From: Paracoccaceae bacterium
GTDB taxonomy: Bacteria; Pseudomonadota; Alphaproteobacteria; Rhodobacterales; Rhodobacteraceae
DNA: 13,293 bases
Assembly (NCBI GenBank): GCA_007121055.1
Contig: SKMM01000332.1
Span: 1-13,293, forward strand
Direction: 5' to 3'
A program made the translations under genes and the position numbers. The notes beneath the pieces were generated by a model. That model was given only the letters and a program-made list of their open reading frames with translations, had not been told where the DNA came from and did not search any database. Of this stretch, positions 6,741 through 13,293 are shown one piece after another (the first letter of the stretch is position 1; each line of letters opens with the position of its first letter).

Positions 6741-9303
6741 AGCGTGCAGTGGGCGGCTCCCTGCCCAGACCGCGGTCGGCGAGGGCCAGGTGTGCGGCGG
6801 CTAGCCGCGCCACTGGAACCCGGAAGGGCGAGCAGGAAACGTAATCGAATCGGGCCGCGCGGCAGAAGGCGATGGATTCGCTGTTGCCGCCATGTTCGCC
6901 GCAGATCGACAGGGTGAGGCCATCATGGGCCTTGCGGCCACGGTCGGCGGCTATGTGCAGCAACTCGCCCACCCCGTCCACGTCGAGGGTGTGGAACGGA
7001 TCCTCCAGGTAGACGCCCTGCTGCACATAGGCCGACATGAAGCGGCCTGCGTCGTCGCGCGACAGGCCATAGGTCATCTGGGTCAGGTCGTTGGTGCCGA
7101 AGGAGAGGAAATCGCAGTGCTGCGCGATCTCGCCCGCGCGCAGGGCGGCGCGCGGGGTCTCGACCATCACGCCGAGCCGATAGTCGAAGCGCGCGCCCTT
7201 CTGCACCCGCACGGCGGCGGCCACGGCATCGATGCGGGCCTTGACCAGTTCCACCTCGCGCCGGGCCGAGACGAGGGGGATCATGATCTCGGGGACCACT
7301 GCCGCGCCCTTGCGGGAGGCCTCGATGGTGGCCTCGAAGATGGCGCGGGCCTGCATCTCGTAGATCTCGGGGATGGTAATGCCCAGCCGCACGCCGCGCA
7401 TGCCCAGCATGGGGTTGTATTCCGCCAGCGCCTCGGCCCGGCGGGTGATCTCGGACAGGGGCTTGTCCAGCGCATCGGCGAGGTTGCGCAGCCCTTCGCG
7501 GCCGTGGGGGAGGAATTCGTGCAGCGGCGGGTCGAACAGGCGGATGCAGACGGGCTGGCCCTGCATGATGGCGAACAGCCGGATGAAATCGGCGCGCTGC
7601 ATGGGCAGCAGGCGCTCCAGCGCGCCGCGCCGGTCCTGGGCGGTGTCGGCGAAGATCATCTCGCGCATCACCGTCAGGCGGTCTTCCTCGAAGAACATGT
7701 GTTCTGTGCGGCACAGCCCGATGCCTTCGGCGGCGAAGTCGCGTGCGATGCGGGCGTCGGCCGGCGTGTCGGCGTTGGCGCGGATACCGATGTCGCGCAC
7801 CGCGTCGGCCCAGTCGAGCAGCCGCGTGAAGGAGTCGTCGAGCGCGGGTTCGAGGAGTTCGACCGGGCCCGCCAGAACCTCGCCGCGGGTGCCGTCCACC
7901 GTCAGCATGTCGCCTTCGGCGAAGATGCGGCCGTCGGGGGCGGTGACCTTGTGGGCGCGGGCGTCGATGCGCAGGCCGCTGGCGCCCACGACGCAGGGCA
8001 GCCCGAGGCCGCGGCCGATCACGGCGGCGTGGCTGGTCATGCCGCCGCGTTCGGTCAGCACGGCCTGGGCCGCATGCATGCCGCGGATGTCCTCGGGCGT
8101 GGTTTCGCGGCGCACGAGGATGCAGGGCTCGCCCCGCGCGGCGCTGGCGCTGGCGGCGCCGGAGGTGAAGACGAGCCGGCCGCGGGCCGCGCCGGGGCTT
8201 GCGCCGATGCCACGGGCGACCACGTCGCGCGGGCCGCGGGGGTCGACCTGGGGATGCAACAGTTCGGCCAGCGCCTGGGGCTGCACCCGGGCCACCGCCT
8301 CGGCCTGGTCGATCACGCCGTCCTCGGCCAGCGCCACGGCGATGCGCACCGCGGCACGCGAGGACCGCTTGGCGCGGGTGGCGTCCAGCACCCACAGCCG
8401 GCCCTGTTCGAGGGCGAATTCGATCTGCATCTCGTCGCGCAGCTGCGCCCGGCAGATCTCGCCGTGGCGCATCAGTTCGGCGAACAGATCCGGGTGGCGG
8501 TCCTCAAGCGAGGGGCCGCGGGGGTCGTGGGTGAGGTAGAGCGCCCCCTCCCCCGCCACCTGGGTCGGATCGTGGGTGCCGGCCCGGAACCGGCCCGTGA
8601 CCTGCGGCCGGCCGGTGACGCTGTCGACGAACTGCATCACCCCCGTGCCGCTGTCGGGCCCCGCCACGCCCAGCGCCATGGCCTGCACGACGAGGCCCAG
8701 CCCGGCCTCGGCCGGCGCGCCCTTGGCCTGGCGCAACAGCCGCGCCGAGGTCCCCTCCCAGGCCCGCGCCATCGACCGCAGCACCTCGGCAAGCTGGCGG
8801 GCGGGGTCCTGGGGGAAGGGCTCGTCGGCTTCCTGCGCGTAGGTGTCCAACGCGCGGGCCAGGGTGACGGCGTCGGTGCTGTCCTCCTCGAACAGGTCGG
8901 GGTCGAGGCGGGCGACATGCACGGCATAGGTATGCACGAAGCGCAGGTAGAGCGCGGTGGCGGCGGCCTCGCCCTGCGCCTCGGCCAGCGCCGCATGGCG
9001 CGCGTCGTTCATGCCGATGTTCAGGATCGTGCCCGGCCCGCCCCAGTCGGGGTTTTCCGAGGAGGGACGGACGGACACCAGCTGGCCCTCGGCGAAGCGG
9101 GCCAGCATCGCGGCGGTGTCGGGCTGCCAGCCCTGGGCGATGGCATGGACCGTGGTGAAGGACAGGCCGAGGCTCATCGGCACCGGCAGGTTCAGACGCA
9201 CCAGCCGCTGCAGGCATTTCGCCCGCCAGCCATGACTGTCCCGCCCGATCTTGGCGGTCGGGGTGATCTCGGCCCAGTCGGCGAAGCTCTGGTGTTGCTG
9301 CAC
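6739..9303 (-). CDS. Pyruvate phosphate dikinase-like PEP-utilising enzyme with divergent ATP-grasp domain
   Basis: The 854-residue protein has the three-part PPDK plan: N-terminal ATP-grasp (about 1-350), swivelling phosphohistidine domain (360-480) and C-terminal PEP/pyruvate barrel (495-840). PPDK interconverts pyruvate and PEP with ATP and phosphate. The phosphohistidine loop TERGGMTSHAA (H425) is intact. So are the barrel residues R532 (GLCRTEHMFF), R588 (RLFDPPLHEFLP), E715 (MVETPRAA), N738/D739 (FGTNDLTQ) and C801 (SICGEHGG). The nucleotide half is altered: the usual GGKGANL is replaced by GRDSHGWRAK, and LLQTR by VLDATR. It may therefore be a PPDK paralogue with changed nucleotide use. 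The GTG at 9303 is preferred: AAAGGA (9312-9317) lies 8 bases upstream, whereas the alternative TTG at 9336 has no ribosome binding site and overlaps the predicted -10 spacer. No PPDK regulatory protein gene is nearby. Confidence 0.88.
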   Translation of the reverse strand: MQQHQSFADWAEITPTAKIGRDSHGWRAKCLQRLVRLNLPVPMSLGLSFTTVHAIAQGWQPDTAAMLARFAEGQLVSVRPSSENPDWGGPGTILNIGMNDARHAALAEAQGEAAATALYLRFVHTYAVHVARLDPDLFEEDSTDAVTLARALDTYAQEADEPFPQDPARQLAEVLRSMARAWEGTSARLLRQAKGAPAEAGLGLVVQAMALGVAGPDSGTGVMQFVDSVTGRPQVTGRFRAGTHDPTQVAGEGALYLTHDPRGPSLEDRHPDLFAELMRHGEICRAQLRDEMQIEFALEQGRLWVLDATRAKRSSRAAVRIAVALAEDGVIDQAEAVARVQPQALAELLHPQVDPRGPRDVVARGIGASPGAARGRLVFTSGAASASAARGEPCILVRRETTPEDIRGMHAAQAVLTERGGMTSHAAVIGRGLGLPCVVGASGLRIDARAHKVTAPDGRIFAEGDMLTVDGTRGEVLAGPVELLEPALDDSFTRLLDWADAVRDIGIRANADTPADARIARDFAAEGIGLCRTEHMFFEEDRLTVMREMIFADTAQDRRGALERLLPMQRADFIRLFAIMQGQPVCIRLFDPPLHEFLPHGREGLRNLADALDKPLSEITRRAEALAEYNPMLGMRGVRLGITIPEIYEMQARAIFEATIEASRKGAAVVPEIMIPLVSARREVELVKARIDAVAAAVRVQKGARFDYRLGVMVETPRAALRAGEIAQHCDFLSFGTNDLTQMTYGLSRDDAGRFMSAYVQQGVYLEDPFHTLDVDGVGELLHIAADRGRKAHDGLTLSICGEHGGNSESIAFCRAARFDYVSCSPFRVPVARLAAAHLALADRGLGREPPTAR

Positions 9304-9311
9304 TGCGGCAT

Positions 9312-9352
9312 TCCTTTGCTTTGCAGCATACGCCAATGCAGGTTTGAGGCAA
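9312..9352 (-). promoter_or_regulatory. Putative promoter and ribosome binding site of the PPDK-like gene
   Basis: On the minus strand TTGCCT (9347-9352) is followed after 16 bases by TATGCT (9325-9330), each matching the sigma-70 consensus at 4 of 6 positions. AAAGGA (9312-9317) then leads to the GTG start at 9303. The box starts 13 bases beyond the photolyase stop codon, so this gene can be transcribed separately. The leader would be very short. Confidence 0.45.
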
Positions 9353-9364
9353 GCGGGGCCGCGT

Positions 9365-10897
9365 TCAGACCACCTCGCCGGCCGAAAGGCGGTCGAGGAG
9401 CGCGTCGGCCTCGGCCAGGACCGTGCTGCGCCGGTCTTCGGCCATCCGGTCCCAGGTGCGGTACATCTGGGCCATGCGCGGGTTGCGGGCGAAGCGGTCG
9501 CGGTGGCGGATCAGGAAATGCCAGTAGAGCAGGTTGAAGGGGCAGGCCTTCGGTCCGGTCTTGTCCTTCACCCGGTAATGGCAGGTGCGGCAATGATCGG
9601 ACATCCGGTCGATATAGGCGCCGGAGGAGACATAGGGTTTGGAGCCCACCACGCCGCCGTCGGCGAACTGGGACATGCCGATGACATTGGGCGCCTCGAC
9701 CCATTCATAGGCGTCGGCATAGACGGCGAGGTACCACTCATGCACCTCCCAGGGCTTCACCCCCGCCAGCAGCGCGAAATTGCCCGTGACCATCAGCCGC
9801 TGGATGTGGTGGGCATAGGCGTGCTCGCGGGTCTGGCCGATGGCGGCGGCCATGCAGGCCATGCGGGTCTCCGCGCCCCAGTACATCGGCGGCAGGCCGC
9901 GCTGGTGGTTGAGTGCGTTGCGGCGGGGATAGTCGGGGCCTTCGCGGAAATAGACACCGCGGATGAACTCGCGCCAGCCGAGGATCTGCCGGATGAACCC
10001 CTCGGCCGAGTTGATGGGGACGCGCCCGTCGCGCCAGGCCGCTTCGGCGGCCCGGCAGACCTCCAGGGGGGCCAGCAGGCCCGCGTTGAGATAGAGGCCG
10101 ATGACGGCGTGGCTCAGGAACGCGTCGCCCTCCAGCATGGCATCCTGGTAGGGACCGAAGTCGGCCAGCCGGTGCTCGATGAAATGGGCCAACGCCTTGC
10201 GGGCGTCCGTGCGGGTCACCGCGAACCAGAAGGGGCGCAGGTCGCCGAAATTGTCCGGAAAGCGGTCCTCGACGAGGTCGAGGACCTCGCTGGTGATCCG
10301 GTCAGGCTCGAAGCGGGGCGGGCGGGCGCGGAACAGGTCGGGGGTGGCCCGTTCGCGGTTGTCGTGGTCGTAGTTCCACTGACCGCCGGCGGGCTGGTCG
10401 TCCTCCATCATGAGGCCATTCCTGCGCCGCATTTCACGGTAGAAGTATTCCATCCGGAGGGATTTGCGGCCCTCCGCCCAGGTTTCGAAGTCCCTGCGGG
10501 AGCACAGGAAGCGGTCGTCGGGCAGCAGGCAGACGGGCAGCGGGAGGTCCTGCAGGAGCTGGATCAGCCGCCATTCCCCGGGCTCGGTGGCGAGCACTTC
10601 GTGCGCGCCCGTCTCCTCGGCCCGGCGCAGCAGTTCGCCGGGGATGGAGCCGGCGTTGTCGGGGTCGTCGAGACGGGTGTAGGCGACGCGCCAGCCGCCC
10701 GCTTCCAGTTCGGCCGCGAAATGGCGCATCGCTGCGAAAAGGAAGGCGAGCTTCTTGGGGTGATGGGGGACATAGGCCGCCTCCTCGGCCACTTCGGCCA
10801 TCACGACGGTGTCGCGGTCGCGGTCAGCCGCGCGCAGGGCGGCGACCGTGGGGGTCAATTGGTCGCAGAGGACCAGGATCAGACGCGCGGACCTCAC
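9365..10897 (-). CDS. Iron-sulfur bacterial photolyase/cryptochrome (PhrB/CryB, FeS-BCP type)
   Basis: The 510-residue protein matches the FeS-BCP family (Agrobacterium PhrB, Rhodobacter CryB), light-driven flavoproteins of which PhrB repairs (6-4) photoproducts. The N-terminal LILVLCDQLTPTVAALR opens the antenna domain. Four cysteines placed as in PhrB should hold a [4Fe-4S] cluster: C348 (RMACMA), C436 and C439 (CRTC) and C452 (KACPFN). The paired histidines in AYAHHIQRLMVTGNFALL (H363, H364) match the PhrB catalytic region. RKSLRMEYFYREMRRR, VIGMSQFADGG and CPFNLLYWHFL are further family blocks. Two GTG codons (10900 and 10897) fit the start; 10897 gives a 4-base GTGA overlap with the upstream dehydrogenase, and AAGGA lies 6-9 bases upstream. 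FAD is expected, and DMRL is likely as antenna. Repair versus signalling cannot be decided from sequence alone. Confidence 0.95.
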   Translation of the reverse strand: MRSARLILVLCDQLTPTVAALRAADRDRDTVVMAEVAEEAAYVPHHPKKLAFLFAAMRHFAAELEAGGWRVAYTRLDDPDNAGSIPGELLRRAEETGAHEVLATEPGEWRLIQLLQDLPLPVCLLPDDRFLCSRRDFETWAEGRKSLRMEYFYREMRRRNGLMMEDDQPAGGQWNYDHDNRERATPDLFRARPPRFEPDRITSEVLDLVEDRFPDNFGDLRPFWFAVTRTDARKALAHFIEHRLADFGPYQDAMLEGDAFLSHAVIGLYLNAGLLAPLEVCRAAEAAWRDGRVPINSAEGFIRQILGWREFIRGVYFREGPDYPRRNALNHQRGLPPMYWGAETRMACMAAAIGQTREHAYAHHIQRLMVTGNFALLAGVKPWEVHEWYLAVYADAYEWVEAPNVIGMSQFADGGVVGSKPYVSSGAYIDRMSDHCRTCHYRVKDKTGPKACPFNLLYWHFLIRHRDRFARNPRMAQMYRTWDRMAEDRRSTVLAEADALLDRLSAGEVV

Positions 10898-11556
10898 CAC
10901 GGGATTTCCTTGCCGGCCCAGTCGAAGAAGCGGCCCGTGTGGGCAGGCTCCAGCCTGTCGAGGACGCGCAGCAGGTTTGCCGCAGCCTCCGGAGGCTCCA
11001 CCGCCGGGTGGCGGCCGAGGTAGCGACGGGTCAGCGGCGTGGCCACCGTGCCGGGGTGCAGCGCGACAACGACCGCCTCGCGGTGGGTGCGGCTGATCTC
11101 GATGGCGGCTGTATGCAGGTACTGGTTCAGCGCGGCCTTGGCGGCGCGATAGCCGTACCACCCCCCCGCGCGGTTGTCGCCGATGGAGCCCACCCGCGCC
11201 GACAGCGCCGCAAAGACCGACCGCCCCTCGCGCGGCATCAGCGCCAGCGCATGTTTCAGCACGATCGCAGGGCCTATGGCGTTGAGCGCGAATTGCGCGG
11301 CGAGGGTGGCAGGGTCGAGATCGCGCAGCGCCTTTTCCGGCCGCGCCCCCTCGATGCTGAGCCCGCCGGTGGCGACGAAGACAAGATCGAAAGGCCCTTC
11401 GAGCCGCCCAAGCGCATCGGCCACCCGCGCATCGTCGGTGACGTCGAGCCCGTCGCCCGAGCGCGACAGGCCGGTGACGTCATCGCCCCGCGCCGCCAGC
11501 GCTTCGGCCACCGCCGCCCCCACGCCGCCCGAGCTTCCGACCACCAGCGCGCGCAT
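10894..11556 (-). CDS. Short-chain dehydrogenase/reductase, C-factor-like
   Basis: This 220-residue protein is a compact SDR-fold oxidoreductase. The dinucleotide-binding motif GSSGGVG sits at 7-13, DVT (38-40) follows the second strand, and NAIGP provides N92. FAALSARVGSIGDNRAGGWYGYRAAKAALN carries the active-site serine region and the Y136-x3-K140 pair, and HPGTVATPL (167-175) follows. The block around the active site resembles the CsgA/C-factor subgroup. The ATG at 11556 starts directly at the first strand and is preceded by AGGGGG; the longer frame to 11616 is not family-like. The stop overlaps the photolyase start by 4 bases, so the two are probably co-translated. The ppx terminator lies just upstream, so the pair likely has its own promoter in 11557-11614, where I see only a poor candidate (TTGCCC, 15 bases, TATGTC). 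Substrate is unknown. Confidence 0.92.
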   Translation of the reverse strand: MRALVVGSSGGVGAAVAEALAARGDDVTGLSRSGDGLDVTDDARVADALGRLEGPFDLVFVATGGLSIEGARPEKALRDLDPATLAAQFALNAIGPAIVLKHALALMPREGRSVFAALSARVGSIGDNRAGGWYGYRAAKAALNQYLHTAAIEISRTHREAVVVALHPGTVATPLTRRYLGRHPAVEPPEAAANLLRVLDRLEPAHTGRFFDWAGKEIPW

Positions 11557-11618
11557 CCTGCCCCCTTTCGTTCCGAACCCTGGCGCGGGGACATAGCCTT
11601 GCGTACGCGGGGGCAAGC

Positions 11619-11636
11619 AAAAGGCCGAATTCGGCC
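11619..11636 (-). terminator. Intrinsic terminator of ppx
   Basis: The perfect palindrome GGCCGAATTCGGCC (11623-11636) gives a 5-bp GC stem with an AATT loop, followed on the minus strand by TTTT (11619-11622). It lies 12 bases past the ppx stop codon. Position and layout are those of a rho-independent terminator, which separates ppx from the dehydrogenase-photolyase pair. Confidence 0.7.
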
Positions 11637-11648
11637 GGGGCGCGGGCG

Positions 11649-13208
11649 CTATCCCTTGCCCTTGCGGCCGACCCGCACGCGGGTCTCGGCCTTCAGCGCG
11701 GCGGCCAGCGCGGCGAGGCGGGCCCCGGTCACCTCGCCCAGCAGAGGCTCGGCCTGGGGGGTGAGGACAAGCTCCAGCACGCCCTTCTTGGGGTAATATC
11801 TCAGCCGCCCTGCCGTGTCGGGCCCCACCATGGAGAACATCGCGCCAAACCGCATGGCCTTACCCAGAACCTCGGCCTGGGCACGCTCCGCCTCGGTCAG
11901 AAGGCCCTGCAAGGGGGCCATGCGGGCCATCACCGACTTGGCGTTGGAATAGCGGTGCATCAACGCAAGGCCGAGGAACACCCGCCCCTTGTGGTCGAGC
12001 CCGCCCAGATTTGCCCGGGTGGCGTTGTCGAAACAGGCCGCCGCGCGGTAGTCAGGGTGCGCGCGCCAGCTCACGTCATGCAGCAGGCAGGCCGCTTGCA
12101 CCAACCGCAGCCTGGCCGCGGGCGCCTTGGAATAAAGCGGCCGGATGAAGTCATAGAGCTTCATCCCGAAGCCCGGCAGGCGGGCGGAGGCGGCCTCGGC
12201 ATGGCGGCAGGCCTCGATCAGCGGGTCGCGGGCGCGCAGATCCTCAGGCATCTGTTCGTACAGAAGCCCCTCGCGCAGGCCATAGGCCGAGATGTGGATG
12301 GATTTCGGCCGGAACACCTTGAGCAGTTCGCGCAGCACCACGCCGGCCAGCGGCACCAGCTGGATGCGCTCGGACGAGATGCCGGTGCGGGCGCGCAACC
12401 CTTTCAGGTCGGACCGCGCCACCCAGTCGATGGTCTTTCGGATCGACTTGGGGGTCATTTCGTATTCGTGCAGCACGGTCAGCGGATAACCGCGGCGTTC
12501 CATGTCGAGCCGCGCCAGCGCCCGCCACGACCCGCCCACGAGGTAGAGCCGGGCATGTCCGGATCCAACCTCGCCCTTCAGCCCATCCAGCACGCCGCGC
12601 ACATGCCTGCGCAGCCCCTTCTGGCCCCCCGCGAGCCCCTGCAGGCGGAACGGGCCCAGCGCCGAGGTCACCCGCGCGCCCACCGCGCCGCCCGAGATCA
12701 CCGCAAGCTCCATCGACGACCCGCCGATGTCGCAGACCAGCCCCTCGGCCCCGGGCCAGCCCAGAAGCACACCCTGGGCCGACAGCCGGCCTTCCTCTCG
12801 CCCGTCGATGACGCGCAGGGCAAGGCCGGTGGTGGCTTCGACCTCTTCGAGGAACTCCGCGCCGTCCTCGGCCTCGCGCGCCGCGGCCGTGGCCACGGCC
12901 TCCAGCGCGGTCAACTCCATCCCCTCGGCCAGGGCGGCAAAGCGGCGCAACGCGGCCAGCGCGCGCACCCGGCCCTCCGGGTTCAAGCGCCCGGTCTGGA
13001 CCATCCCGCGCCCCAGCCCGCACAGAACCTTCTCGTTGAAGAAATACGCAGGCGAGCGCGCCGCCCCGTCGAAGACCACCAGGCGGACCGAGTTCGACCC
13101 GACATCGATGACCCCCACCCGCGACACCGCACGGGCCGACGGGTCGTCGAGCAGCGGCCGACTCAGCAGTGCCGCCTCGTCCTGCGGTGCCTTGGGCGTC
13201 CCGTCCAT
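11649..13208 (-). CDS. ppx: Ppx/GppA family phosphatase (exopolyphosphatase)
   Basis: The family hydrolyses inorganic polyphosphate from its end, or the 5' phosphate of pppGpp, in the cytosol. The ASKHA-fold N-terminal half shows phosphate loop 1, GVIDVGSNSVRLVVFD (32-47), the IDGREEGRLSAQG block (134-146) with the catalytic glutamate region, and phosphate loop 2, CDIGGSSMEL (159-168). ISAYGLREGLLYEQM (306-320) ends the catalytic part. The C-terminal part carries an HD-type segment, LLHDVSWRAHPDYR (375-388), as in longer Ppx/GppA proteins. Length is 519 residues from the ATG at 13208, preferred because GAGGGG (13215-13220) lies 6 bases upstream; the ATG at 13214 would abut that site. The first 30 residues are a polar extension. 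A clean terminator follows. Sequence alone does not separate exopolyphosphatase from pppGpp phosphatase. Confidence 0.92.
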   Translation of the reverse strand: MDGTPKAPQDEAALLSRPLLDDPSARAVSRVGVIDVGSNSVRLVVFDGAARSPAYFFNEKVLCGLGRGMVQTGRLNPEGRVRALAALRRFAALAEGMELTALEAVATAAAREAEDGAEFLEEVEATTGLALRVIDGREEGRLSAQGVLLGWPGAEGLVCDIGGSSMELAVISGGAVGARVTSALGPFRLQGLAGGQKGLRRHVRGVLDGLKGEVGSGHARLYLVGGSWRALARLDMERRGYPLTVLHEYEMTPKSIRKTIDWVARSDLKGLRARTGISSERIQLVPLAGVVLRELLKVFRPKSIHISAYGLREGLLYEQMPEDLRARDPLIEACRHAEAASARLPGFGMKLYDFIRPLYSKAPAARLRLVQAACLLHDVSWRAHPDYRAAACFDNATRANLGGLDHKGRVFLGLALMHRYSNAKSVMARMAPLQGLLTEAERAQAEVLGKAMRFGAMFSMVGPDTAGRLRYYPKKGVLELVLTPQAEPLLGEVTGARLAALAAALKAETRVRVGRKGKG

Positions 13209-13234
13209 CGGCATCCCCTCATGACTCGGGCGCG

Positions 13235-13263
13235 ACTCTGGCCCGCCCCCGGACCGCCGTCAA
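13235..13263 (-). promoter_or_regulatory. Putative ppx promoter
   Basis: On the minus strand TTGACG (13258-13263, 5 of 6 to consensus) is followed after 17 bases by CAGAGT (13235-13240, 3 of 6). The boxes lie 27 bases upstream of the preferred ppx start. Spacing is ideal but the -10 is weak, and no gene upstream of ppx is visible before the window ends. Confidence 0.33.
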
Positions 13264-13293
13264 CCGAAGCGACTGGCCGACCCCGCGGACGGG

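Noticed and set aside
548..9303. Enolase and the PPDK-like gene as one PEP-metabolism cluster
   Set aside because: They are separated by about 5 kb with five unrelated genes and separate signals between; shared PEP chemistry alone does not make a cluster.
6892..9537. Very long plus-strand open frame (881 codons) opposite the PPDK-like gene
   Set aside because: The minus-strand frame has clear PPDK motifs. The plus-strand translation is rich in G, A, H, D and Q with no recognisable domain, as expected for the antisense of a high-GC gene with few stop codons.
9251..11023. Long plus-strand open frame (590 codons) opposite the photolyase gene
   Set aside because: It spans the photolyase and the photolyase/PPDK junction, has no family features, and mirrors the codon pattern of the real minus-strand gene.

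Overview
The window looks like a chromosomal housekeeping stretch from a high-GC alphaproteobacterium, most likely a Rhodobacterales/Paracoccaceae (Roseobacter-Rhodobacter) member. The basis is very high GC with strongly GC-biased third codon positions, a Mur-like Fur protein lacking the CxxC motifs, an iron-sulfur (PhrB/CryB type) photolyase and an alphaproteobacterial-style enolase. This placement rests on protein resemblance recalled from memory, not on a search. No phage, transposon, CRISPR or plasmid signature is visible. Every gene I can support lies on the minus strand, so transcription runs from the right end of the window to the left.

Layout in transcription order (right to left): (1) a Ppx/GppA-type phosphatase (11649-13208) closed by a clear intrinsic terminator; (2) a two-gene unit of a short-chain dehydrogenase (10894-11556) and a [4Fe-4S] photolyase/cryptochrome (9365-10897), overlapping by 4 bases; (3) a divergent pyruvate phosphate dikinase-like protein with its own putative promoter and a GTG start (6739-9303); (4) a secreted SleB/CwlJ-type cell wall hydrolase (6007-6579); (5) phosphoglucosamine mutase glmM (4508-5851); (6) a Tas-like aldo/keto reductase (3342-4385) with a hairpin over its ribosome binding site; (7) a 2-oxoglutarate/Fe(II) oxygenase (2324-3193) with a probable single-base frameshift near its C-terminus; (8) a Mur/Fur-type metal regulator overlapping enolase by 4 bases (1825-2247, 548-1828); (9) a tRNA-Ser(CGA) gene with a terminator (168-257).

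The functions are mostly independent: phosphate or alarmone turnover (ppx), DNA photorepair (photolyase), PEP metabolism (PPDK-like protein, enolase), cell wall precursor supply and remodelling (glmM, hydrolase), metal homeostasis (Mur) and translation (tRNA). Two pairs are tightly coupled: mur-eno and SDR-photolyase. Intergenic stretches are short; the longest gene-free one (259-547, 289 bases) holds a weak tRNA promoter and two stable hairpins behind enolase, and nothing else I can support.

I do not see a convincing undescribed multi-gene system. The items most worth checking are the oxygenase frameshift, the altered ATP-grasp site of the PPDK-like protein, the inverted repeats upstream of the oxygenase and the reductase, and the coupling of a metal sensor to enolase.
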